Positions 52,526 to 62,200 of a stretch of DNA of 64,000 nucleotides are shown here, piece by piece (positions within the stretch are counted from its first letter, which is position 1; every line of letters starts with the position of its first letter). The position numbers were made by a program, and so were the translations under genes. The notes below the pieces were generated by a model. That model saw only the letters and a list, made by a program, of their open reading frames with translations. It ran no database searches and was not told where the DNA came from. This DNA is from an uncultured Lachnospiraceae bacterium (GTDB taxonomy: Bacteria; Bacillota; Clostridia; Lachnospirales; Lachnospiraceae), in contig CAPQSW010000007.1 of the NCBI GenBank assembly GCA_948688495.1, positions 23,139-87,138 of the forward strand, in the 5' to 3' direction.

Positions 52526-55500
52526 TTTATGGAAAAGAATCGCCTCGCTCATACTCTGTCTGGCAATGGTAGTAACACTGATGCCGGCACAGTTTGCGTA
52601 TGCAGCGGAAGGCGATACAACTGGTCGCGCCGGGGATACCGACAATCAGGATGATCTGCCAGAAACATTGATGTATTTCAGCTTTGATGATGATATCACA
52701 GACGGTGGTAAGATAAAGGCTGAGATTGTCACACGTGATGACGCCGCAGGTACTGAACATGTGGCAGAGTGCGCTAAAGATGTAAAGAAGGTAGGAACCG
52801 GTGCATTACGGCTTAACGGGAAAAATAAAGCGGGAAATAATGCCAAGGGAGCATACTTGAAAGTTGCTCCAGGGGCATTGGCGAATGAGGACGGCAGCGG
52901 TAAGACAAAATTGACAATTTCCTATTGGAGCAAGGTAGCCCCGGAGACAGGCTGGGGAACAGGCTGGGTGTGCTTTGCGTCAGAGGGTGATAGTGCTGGC
53001 ACTGCGAATAAGTACGTTGGCGTGCTTGACAGGTCGGATCACCTTGAAGTAGAGTGTTTTAATGGAGGAAGGGGCGGTTCAGGATCTGGCGCTAATATAT
53101 CGGCAACCGCTCTTGGTTTTAAGGCACATACAGAGTGGAAACATGTTATGATTGTAATGGAAGATAAAGAATTAAGAATGTATGTAAATGGGGAAAAAAT
53201 TGCAAAAGAAGAAATTGGATCAGGAATCCCCAATTTGGCGAACAGTACATTCTATATCGGATATGCAACTTACGGGGAATGCTACAATGGCTATCTTGAC
53301 GATTTCACGGTTTATGATGGAGCTTTGACCGATGCACAGGCGGAGAGTATTGGCAAGCGTGCGATAGTAGAGGATGCCATTGCGCATGGAATTATCGATT
53401 CCCCGGATGGCGATAATTATAACATGAACGCAGGCGATACCATCCAGATTACGCCAATCAGCACAATTCCGGCAGCAGTGAGAAATCAGATTACATACAA
53501 ATCTGCGAACCCGGCGGTTGCAACCGTGGATGAAGAAAGCGGTTTGGTAACAGCAGTAGCACCGGGTACGACTACGATTGAAACCACTATGAGGTATAGC
53601 GGACAGACATACAAGGGAAGAACCATTACCGTCAAGGTTGAGACGCCGGAAGAAGCGTTTACACCTGTTGCGACCTACACCTTTGAGGATGCGCAGGGGA
53701 ACGGAAGTATACAAGGTGCTAAGGCTATATCCAAAGGTTTGGTGGATTATAAGGGTGAGAAAGAGTATGCAGAGGGAAAAGACGGCGTTGGAAAGGCAGT
53801 GCGTACCAAAGCCGGCATAGCAGCATCTGGGTCAGGCGAGTCGGCGAAGCCGGCAGTCCCGGGCTATGGTCTTGAGTTAAAGGAGAAGAATCTTGGATCT
53901 GCATACACGGTTTCCATGTGGATAAAACCGGAGAATGAAAAGACCTTCCATCCTAATGGTCCAGTACTGGCGCTTGGACATGGAAAGACTGGTGATGAAA
54001 ACTGGCTTGCCATTGCAGGACATAATAGAGGGGAAAATTCTCAAGCCAGAGTTTGGGCGCATGGAACGAAATACAATAAATCCAATACAGATTTCATCAC
54101 AAATCCTGAGAGCGCTGACAGCACAACGTTCGAGGGGGTTCAGAACAAGTGGACAATGCTTACGATTACGCAGCTTGGGAATAACGTAACCTTCTATAAG
54201 GATGGTGTGAAGACTGGAAAGGTCTATAAGGCTGATGAGGTCTTGAGCGGAACAAATGAGGGAATCTGTCTCGGAGTCAATTTCTGGGATACAGAGTTTA
54301 GCGGTTTATATGATGATGTATACGTATACGACAGCGCATTGACCGCTGAACAGGTTAAAAAGTTATATGTACAGGATGTCGATTCAGACTCCATGGGAAT
54401 CTTTGCGGATGGTGAGGACTATGGCTATGTTAAGAGTGATCTTACCCTTCCGGAGACATTCATGGGTTATGATGTTACCTGGACGTCCGAGACGCCGGGC
54501 AAGATTACGGCAGATGGTAAGGTAAATAAAGAAGCATTGGATGGAAGCACGGCAACGCTGAAGGCAACAATAGGAGATGCGGCTGAAGGCGCCGGCTGGA
54601 ATAAGACCTTTGCATTAAGGCTTGCAAAAGCTATTACCATCAAGTATGTAGATGAAACAAACAAGGAAGTAAGGACAGATACTGTATACGAAAAAGTAGG
54701 AACCAAGTATACATTTAAAGTAACAGAGGAAATGTTCTCAACAAAAGATGGCGCATATCAGTATGACGCTGAGAACAACAAGGAAGAAGACTTTGCCGTT
54801 GACGTTACAGCGGGTGGAGCGCAGACAATTACGGTAAAATATAAGGTATTGCCGGTTGGAAGCGTGGACTTTAGCAAGATTCCTGAAGATGTATATATGA
54901 TTCAGGGCAATAAGGCGTCACTTCCTAAGACTGCAAAAGGAACAATTACCGCAGATGACGGTACCGAGACGCCTGGTACAGGAGATGAAGGTGCAGGAAG
55001 CACAGACCCGGTTGAGATCGATGTGCCGATCCAGTGGGATGACTATTCCGAGTTAGAGCCTAGCGCGACAGCTTACACGCTGGAAGGCTGGGCGGCAGGT
55101 AAGAAGTGTTCTGTAAAACTTCATATTTTTGAGTGTGATGAGTCCGTGGCTGATATAACGGCGCAAAACGGTAGTCAAAAGACGAAATTCCAAGGAGCAT
55201 ATAAGGGTATCGTTGAGACAGAGTACGATATTGTAATGACGGGAGAACTTACAGGCGACCTTGCAGTGCAGTATTTTGACCAGGGCGTTGCCCAGAATGG
55301 CGATACATTCTATATGCCTGCTGTATCCACACGCTTTACGGGTGGTAAGTTCTTTGTAAACGGTGGTAATGGAAAGGGTGGAAATGGTTCTGACAGTGGA
55401 AGCAAGGATTACCCGGCAGCAGAAAACAGGACAATCACCCATGATGGAACAAGCGTTTATCATGTACGTACCAGAATAGACACCACAGGGGTATCGGTAA

Positions 55501-58500
55501 CTTCGGGTACACCAGCAGAAGGAGAGACAGAGGCTGCACCGGATGTTACAGTTGGCAATGGTACATTCCGTGTATGGGTAACCGACCCGAATGGGGTGGT
55601 ATCTGAAGTCACAGATCCGGCAAACCCGATGACTTCCCGTAAGATTGTAACCGGTATTATTGACAAGGCTGGCGCGGCAAGAGCTAACTTCAAGATTACC
55701 AACCACAAGATCAGCTGGCAGTCCGGTTATGTCAACAAGAAGATTGAAATCTACTTAGGCGAGGCGACAACAGCAGAGAAGACAACAAGCGAGAAGCTTC
55801 TGCCCAGCAGCCTGTTAGGTGAGGAAGCGGCGGCAGCGGCTTATGCATATACGCCGACCAGCAGCTACACCAAGGATGGCGTGAGATATATACTGAACAA
55901 AGAGAAATCCGGCTGGTTTAAGGGAAATGACAAAATTACCAATCCGGCAGATGCGGCAGTATCCGTAGCAGACGCTACCCTGACCTACAAGGCATACTAT
56001 GAATCTGGAATTACTAATTTTGCTGGTTTGGAAGAATCCCTCGACGCAGCGAAAGCGTTCTATGAGAGCTCAGAGGCAGCTGGAATCTATACGGCAGCAT
56101 CCTTAAAGAAACTGCAGGATGAGATTACAAAGGCTCAGGGAATTCTCGATACGCAGGGCACAGCAAATCCGGCAGCAAGTGATGTCGTAGATAAGGCAAT
56201 CGAAGACCTGGATGCTTTGGTGGCAAAAGGATTAGATTTAAAGACCTTTGACGAAATGGATGAGTCCATGGTGGCTTATTATCCGTTGACCAAGAATGTT
56301 AAAGATGCTACAGACGGCGGACATGACGGCAAGGTTATCGGAAGTGTTGGTTTCGACCGCAGTACCGGAGCAACATTCCCGGGCGGCGGCGCGCTTTCTA
56401 ACTACATTACCCTTCCGGATACCATTCCGGTGACGGACAATATGACATTCTCTTTCTGGGCATATGACCAGAATGGCGGTAGGAACACCTTCGGTATTGG
56501 TTCAGGAAAGAAAGTCAGCGGCAGCGCTGCATTAGATGGTTCCACGACAGAGGCGCATCATTTCTCTATCTATGTAAGAGGAACAGGCAAGCTGCGTGCA
56601 GGCGGTGGAAATTTTGGCTGGGGCGGCAACATTTCAGAAGTGTCAGATATTGACATTGATTATGATAGATGGAATCTTGTCACATGCGTACTGGAAGGCA
56701 AGAAGTTGACTGTTTATGTAAACGGCGCTAAGGCAAAAGAAGGAACAACAGGTGTTTCCCTGACAGAAGCATGGAATGCCAATGAGGAAGAACGTTATAT
56801 CTTCCTTGGAAACAACATTTATGGGGCAAATAATGATGCGGACTTCAAGGGAAGCCTCAAGTACTTCCGCATGTACAATGCAAGTCTTGCAGAAGAACAG
56901 GTAAAAGCAATTTATGATAATGAACTGAATAGCAGGTTGGATACGGCTGCCGCAGATTTGGCAGATGAGCTCTTTGCAGAGACAGGAACCGGTGACAACG
57001 AAGGCAAATACACAATGACCATTACCGAAACAAGCATGGAACTTCCCTATAAGAGCGCCGGTCCGCAGGGTGAAGAAATTCGTTGGTCAACAGCTAATGA
57101 GGATGGCGCTATCAGCATTGGCGACGGAGTTGCAACCATAACATTACCGGAAACGGGAACAGCAACCGAAACCTTAAAGGCTTCTATCCGCTTAAACGGA
57201 GGAAGAAAAGATGTTGATGTTGTTTGTACGCTGAAGAAACTTTCACCAGAAGCGCAGGCAACAAGGACAGAGCTCAAAGAGGCGCTCAAGGAAGCAAACG
57301 CACTGGTAGAGACAGCATATACGACTGCCTCCTGGGCAAGCTTTACGCAGATCCGTGACGCAGCGAAATCTGCATATAATAAAGCGGATGACAGCATGAC
57401 TGCACAGAATACAGCTTTGAAAAATGCAATGGAAAAGGGCGGAACTTTAGTACCGCTTGGCAATAAGACCGCTTTAAACAGGCTGATAGCTACAGCAAAG
57501 AGAGCGATGGATAAGGCAGATAAGGATGACTACGAAGAAAAAGTCTGGAATGACTTGGAGGCAGCCATCACACATGCAGAAGAACTCTCTGATGACGTAG
57601 GGCAGGATGAAGTGAATGCAGAGAAAGAAACATTGCAGGCTGCATATGATGCATTTAAACCTAAGACTTACACGAAGGAGCAGGCAGATAAGCTTGCCGC
57701 TGAAGCTAAGAAGCTCTTAGAAGGAAAGAATGAGTTTGAGTATGATGAAAAAGTCTGGGCAGCTATGCAGGACGCACTGAAGGAAATTGCAGCGCTGACA
57801 GCAAATTCAACGGTTGAGCAGACGACAGCAGCATACAACAAGCTGAAAGATGCAATGGAGAAATTTGAGCCTAAGACGATTGACAAGGAAGCGCTTGGCA
57901 CACTTGTTACAGATGTCAAAGGACAGCTCGCAGGCTTAAATAAGGCAAATTACCAGCCGGCGGCATGGGCAGCAGTAGAAGCTGCTCTGGCAGAGGTAGA
58001 GAAATTACCGGCAACTGCAAGCGAAGCAGAAGTTAAGGCGGCATATGGCAAGCTTTGGAATGCGATGAAGAAATTAAAAGCAAGTCCATTTGTTGCAGTA
58101 AGCAGTGTTAAAATCAGCACGACCAGCCTGACGCTTGCAGTTAAAAAGACAGCAACATTGACAGCAACTATAGCTCCAAGCAACGCAACAAACCAGAAAA
58201 AGGAATGGAGCACCAGCAATCAGAAGATTGCCAAGGTAGACCAGAATGGTAAGGTTACAGCCGTAGCAAAGGGAACTGCAACCATCACTGTAAAGGTAGA
58301 TGGAAAGACAGCAACCTGTAAAGTGACGGTAACTGTTCCGGTAACTAAGGTGGCAATTACAGAAAGTATTGGCGGCGGCAAGAAGCCGGCAGTTGCAGCA
58401 GGCAAGAAGATAACCTTGAAAGCAGGTATCACCCCAAGCAATGCAAATAACAAGAGCGTAACATGGAGCCTTGGCTCGAAGGACAAGAAATATGCGTCCA

Positions 58501-58895
58501 TAAGCAGCAAGGGTGTATTGAGCGCTAAGAAGGCCGGCGCTGGCAAGACCGTTACGGTTACGGCAACAGCCAAGGACGGAAGCAAGAAGAAAGCAACGAT
58601 CAAGGTTAAGATCATGAAGAATGCCGTTACAAAGATTACCCTCAAGGCAGGTAAGAAGACGGTGAAAGCAGGCAAGAAGATTACTGTGAAAGCAACCGTT
58701 AAGACGAACGGCAAGAAGGCAAGCAAGACACTTGCATGGAGCGTTGACAAGAAGAGCAAGAAGTACGCTTCTATCAACAGCAAGGGTGTACTGAGCACAA
58801 AGAAAGCTGGAAAGAACAAGACTGTTACTGTTACCGCGGCAGCAACAGATGGATCCAAGAAGAAAGCAACCATTAAGATCAAGATTAAGAAATAG
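52509..58895 (+). CDS. Giant secreted protein 2 (2128 aa): three LamG, FIVAR and Ig modules
   Basis: Paralogue-like neighbour of giant protein 1, with exactly the same residue count. Signal peptide: KRIASLILCLAMVVTLMPAQ. Order: LamG 1 (about 50-280, LMYFSFDDDITDGGK to LDDFTVYDGALTDAQ); a bacterial Ig domain; LamG 2 (about 384-620, VATYTFEDAQGNGSIQ); an atrophied Ig domain; the shared module with KITNHKISWQSGYVN (about 795-1090); one FIVAR; LamG 3 (about 1250-1475, MVAYYPLTKNVKDATDGG); another Ig-like part; four FIVAR repeats (about 1580-1857); three Lys-rich Ig domains with TVTATAKDGSKKKATIK, ending ATIKIKIKK. No catalytic domain or sortase signal. Start 52509 has AGAGG 6 bases upstream, inside a duplicated start segment. 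Probably binds plant polysaccharide at the cell surface. Confidence 0.8.
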   Translation: MERGKGLWKRIASLILCLAMVVTLMPAQFAYAAEGDTTGRAGDTDNQDDLPETLMYFSFDDDITDGGKIKAEIVTRDDAAGTEHVAECAKDVKKVGTGALRLNGKNKAGNNAKGAYLKVAPGALANEDGSGKTKLTISYWSKVAPETGWGTGWVCFASEGDSAGTANKYVGVLDRSDHLEVECFNGGRGGSGSGANISATALGFKAHTEWKHVMIVMEDKELRMYVNGEKIAKEEIGSGIPNLANSTFYIGYATYGECYNGYLDDFTVYDGALTDAQAESIGKRAIVEDAIAHGIIDSPDGDNYNMNAGDTIQITPISTIPAAVRNQITYKSANPAVATVDEESGLVTAVAPGTTTIETTMRYSGQTYKGRTITVKVETPEEAFTPVATYTFEDAQGNGSIQGAKAISKGLVDYKGEKEYAEGKDGVGKAVRTKAGIAASGSGESAKPAVPGYGLELKEKNLGSAYTVSMWIKPENEKTFHPNGPVLALGHGKTGDENWLAIAGHNRGENSQARVWAHGTKYNKSNTDFITNPESADSTTFEGVQNKWTMLTITQLGNNVTFYKDGVKTGKVYKADEVLSGTNEGICLGVNFWDTEFSGLYDDVYVYDSALTAEQVKKLYVQDVDSDSMGIFADGEDYGYVKSDLTLPETFMGYDVTWTSETPGKITADGKVNKEALDGSTATLKATIGDAAEGAGWNKTFALRLAKAITIKYVDETNKEVRTDTVYEKVGTKYTFKVTEEMFSTKDGAYQYDAENNKEEDFAVDVTAGGAQTITVKYKVLPVGSVDFSKIPEDVYMIQGNKASLPKTAKGTITADDGTETPGTGDEGAGSTDPVEIDVPIQWDDYSELEPSATAYTLEGWAAGKKCSVKLHIFECDESVADITAQNGSQKTKFQGAYKGIVETEYDIVMTGELTGDLAVQYFDQGVAQNGDTFYMPAVSTRFTGGKFFVNGGNGKGGNGSDSGSKDYPAAENRTITHDGTSVYHVRTRIDTTGVSVTSGTPAEGETEAAPDVTVGNGTFRVWVTDPNGVVSEVTDPANPMTSRKIVTGIIDKAGAARANFKITNHKISWQSGYVNKKIEIYLGEATTAEKTTSEKLLPSSLLGEEAAAAAYAYTPTSSYTKDGVRYILNKEKSGWFKGNDKITNPADAAVSVADATLTYKAYYESGITNFAGLEESLDAAKAFYESSEAAGIYTAASLKKLQDEITKAQGILDTQGTANPAASDVVDKAIEDLDALVAKGLDLKTFDEMDESMVAYYPLTKNVKDATDGGHDGKVIGSVGFDRSTGATFPGGGALSNYITLPDTIPVTDNMTFSFWAYDQNGGRNTFGIGSGKKVSGSAALDGSTTEAHHFSIYVRGTGKLRAGGGNFGWGGNISEVSDIDIDYDRWNLVTCVLEGKKLTVYVNGAKAKEGTTGVSLTEAWNANEEERYIFLGNNIYGANNDADFKGSLKYFRMYNASLAEEQVKAIYDNELNSRLDTAAADLADELFAETGTGDNEGKYTMTITETSMELPYKSAGPQGEEIRWSTANEDGAISIGDGVATITLPETGTATETLKASIRLNGGRKDVDVVCTLKKLSPEAQATRTELKEALKEANALVETAYTTASWASFTQIRDAAKSAYNKADDSMTAQNTALKNAMEKGGTLVPLGNKTALNRLIATAKRAMDKADKDDYEEKVWNDLEAAITHAEELSDDVGQDEVNAEKETLQAAYDAFKPKTYTKEQADKLAAEAKKLLEGKNEFEYDEKVWAAMQDALKEIAALTANSTVEQTTAAYNKLKDAMEKFEPKTIDKEALGTLVTDVKGQLAGLNKANYQPAAWAAVEAALAEVEKLPATASEAEVKAAYGKLWNAMKKLKASPFVAVSSVKISTTSLTLAVKKTATLTATIAPSNATNQKKEWSTSNQKIAKVDQNGKVTAVAKGTATITVKVDGKTATCKVTVTVPVTKVAITESIGGGKKPAVAAGKKITLKAGITPSNANNKSVTWSLGSKDKKYASISSKGVLSAKKAGAGKTVTVTATAKDGSKKKATIKVKIMKNAVTKITLKAGKKTVKAGKKITVKATVKTNGKKASKTLAWSVDKKSKKYASINSKGVLSTKKAGKNKTVTVTAAATDGSKKKATIKIKIKK

Positions 58896-58922
58896 GCAGA
58901 TAATGCTTATGCACAAATTGGA

Positions 58923-58950
58923 AGCCGGAGAGAATTTCTCTCCGGCTTTT
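58923..58950 (+). terminator. Terminator of giant gene 2
   Basis: AGCCGGAGAGA-ATT-TCTCTCCGGCT (58923-58947), a perfect 11-bp stem, then TTTCG. Confidence 0.9.
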
Positions 58951-59255
58951 CGTATATGGAGGTGTTGTTTTTAACGTAAAGCAGGCAGTTTGATTGACAA
59001 ATTTCACAGATATATTTAAAAGGTTGCGCATTATTGCGCATTTTTTTTTGCTTTTTCCAAATATAATAGTGAAAATGAATAAAAATAGAGAGAAAATATT
59101 AGAACATCTGTCACTTGTGCAAATAAGAGATGTGTGTATAATCATTAATATGAGCAAGCGATTGCGCTTTGGCGGTATTTAGGGATATGGGAAGAAGCAA
59201 TCACTGCAGAGCGGCGCTTGCTGATACTTATTAAAATTAAGAAGGAGGAAAAGAA
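58951..59255 (+). promoter_or_regulatory. Regulatory region of the GH53 gene: two promoter-like sites and an early terminator-like hairpin
   Basis: TTGACA (58994-58999), 17 bases, TAAAAG (59017-59022) is followed at once by TGCGCA-TTAT-TGCGCA (59025-59040) and nine Ts. A second site, TTGTGC (59115-59120), 16 bases, TATAAT (59137-59142), lies closer to the gene and is the better candidate for its main promoter. AGCGGCGCTTGCT near 59211 and TTAAGAAGGAGG resemble the leader of giant gene 1. Confidence 0.55.
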
Positions 59256-62200
59256 ATGAAAGTATGGAAACGAACACTCAGCGCAGTCATGAGTATCTGC
59301 CTTGTATTCTCACTTTTTACCGGACCAGACTTTGTCAGTGCAGCAGCACCTACATATGGGACCCTGGTAAACGGTGCGCTGACAACAAACACCGATGGGT
59401 GGACAATTTCAGACGGAGTTCCGTTGACGACAGACAGTGGGGCTACGGTTGGATGCAGCATTCAGTCAGGGGATGGAGAAGCTACTCATTTAAGTATTTG
59501 GAATAATTCTGCAGAGGAAAAGGTGTTTTCCATGACCCAGACCATCAGCAACATGGAGGCGGGATCCTATATTGCGAAATTGGAGTCGGTGGGGAATGGT
59601 TCTACAAAACACAACGTTGTCTTAAAAGCGCATAATGATACCAAGGACACGGAAGTATCCGTAAATGTTAACACAAAGGAATGGAATGTATATGAGAAAT
59701 CTGAGACAATAGCGCTTGACGTGGCAGAGGGGGATACCGTTACCATCAGTATCAGCGGGCCGTTGGAGGCAAAAGGAAGTGGCGACGGTGAATGGTACGG
59801 AATTCGAAATGTAGAATTCGAGGCAGCTCCGGGAGAAAAGGCTGCTATCACAGTCAAGAAGGTTCCGGGTCTTTCTGAAGACTTCATTCATGGTGTGGAC
59901 GTGTCTACCTATCTGAGCGAGGTGCAGAGCGGCGTGGTCTATAAGGATGAGAACGGCGTAGAGAAGAATATGTTTGAAATCTTCAAGGACGCCGGCGTCA
60001 ACTATGTAAGGTTCCGTGTATGGAATTGCCCGTACCGCACAGATAAAGATGGAAAGATACTCTATACAGATTTTGTGGAAAAGAGTGCAGGCGGCGAGGA
60101 AAAGGTGGTATACAATGAATACACCGAGGATCAGGTAACAGCACAAAAGACCTGGATTGTATCACCGGATGATGCGAAGTCTTTCCAGGGAGCTGGATAT
60201 AACAGGTATTTCCTGGAAAATGGAACAGAAGTATACCGGGAAGGCTATGGCGCAGGTAACTGCGACATTGACGCTGCAGTGGAAATGGGTAAAATTGCAA
60301 CCTATTACGGAATGAAGGTGTTAATTGACTTCCATTATTCCGATTTTTGGGCTGATCCTAACAAAATGAAATCCCCGAAAGCATGGGATGGCATGAGTAT
60401 TGAGGAAAAAGCAACAGCTCTTTCCACATATACCAAAGATAGCCTGAAAAAGTTAAAAGACGCCGGCGTTGATGTGGGCATGGTACAGGTCGGCAATGAG
60501 ATCAACGGTGGTATGGCAGGAGAGAAGGACTGGGCGAATGTCAGCAAGCTCTTAGATGCTGGGACCAAGGCAGTCCGCGAAGCTGACCCCAATATTCAGA
60601 TTGCCATCCACTATGCGGATCCACATAAAGAAGGCTTCCAGTTGGGAAGGGCAGAGGCTTTGAAGAATGCGAATATTGATTATGATGTATTTGCATCTTC
60701 CTATTATTCCTTCTGGCATGGAAGCCCGGAAAATCTTACCGATGTATTGAAGGAAATCGCAACAAAATATAATAAAAAGGTTATGGTAGCGGAGGTCTCC
60801 TACTGTACGACGACAGGGGATGGAGACGGTGCAGACAATGTTGTAAATAAGGATACAAGTCCATTAAATTATTTCATTGACGCCCAGGGCGAAGGCCAGG
60901 CAGCGGCAGTCCGTGACGCCATTGCAGCAGTGGCAGCAGTGGGCGACGCAGGAATCGGAACCTTTTACTGGGAGCCGGCATGGGTTCCGGTAAAGAACTA
61001 TGCAGGCGCTGAGGCAGACAAGAAAGCAGAAGTTTTAGCGTACAATATTGATAAATGGGAGAAATACGGATCCGGCTGGGCATCCATGTGGTCTGGACCT
61101 GTTGGTGGCGGTTATGACCCGGGAGTAGATGAAAATGAATCCACCCATGGTTCCCAGTGGGATAACCAGGCAATGTTTGACTTCAATGGTAAGGCGCTTC
61201 CGTCTATCAATGTGTATAAATGGGTGTACACAGGAACGAAGGGACCCGTGCGGCCCTCTACGATAGAACAGCCGACTTACACTATGAATTACAAGGCTGC
61301 GCCACAGCTTCCGGCTGCAGTAAAGGTTAATCTTAATGATGGCAGGGTCTTGGAAGATATAGCCGTAACTTGGAATGCGGCTCAGGTAGAAGCGTTAAAG
61401 ACAGCGGACTACGGAGAATATACGGTAGAGGGAAGTCTTGCATCCTTCACCTATGACTCTGATGGAGATACCATTACCGTGCCGGCAGGCGAACAGGAGA
61501 CGACCTGTGCTGTAACAATTACTGGAACGAATGTCCTGCCAAACGGAAGTTTTGAGGATGGCCAGGGAGACTGGGTGAAAACGTCAAGTACTAACTTCAA
61601 GACAACTGGAGCCGGCGGAGATGCAAAGGATGGAAAGAATTTCTTTGATGCATGGACAGAAGGAACAACGACAGACTTTAGGGTATTGCAGACATTGACG
61701 GGTGACAACCTTCCTGCAAGTGGAAAGTACATGTTGTTCGGCTATTATCAGGGAACAACGGTAAAAGGCATCTCAGAGGATGCCTCAGGCTTAGTTGCAA
61801 TTGTTAAATATAAGAATGGAAAGGCTAAGGTTTACAAAGGCGGAATCCAGATCCCGAATACCTGGAAGATATTCTATCAGGCAAAGACAAGAGACATTGT
61901 GATTAACAGTAATGTGGAAAGCGTTACAATTGTCAGCCGCCTGATCTATACAAATGGATGGGCGGTTGTAGATGATATTAATTTGATGAAAACAGATGAC
62001 TTGACAACCGATGAAGCATCATATCAGCCCGCAGCTTCCGATACTTACACTTTGACGCTTAAAGACGGGGAAACTGTGTTGGGTACAGAGACGGTAGAAG
62101 CCGGAGCATCAGCAACCGCACCGACCAAAGAAGGATATACGTTTGACGGCTGGGATTTGGCAGGTGATTATGTATTCTCCGATTTGACGTTGAGTGCAAA

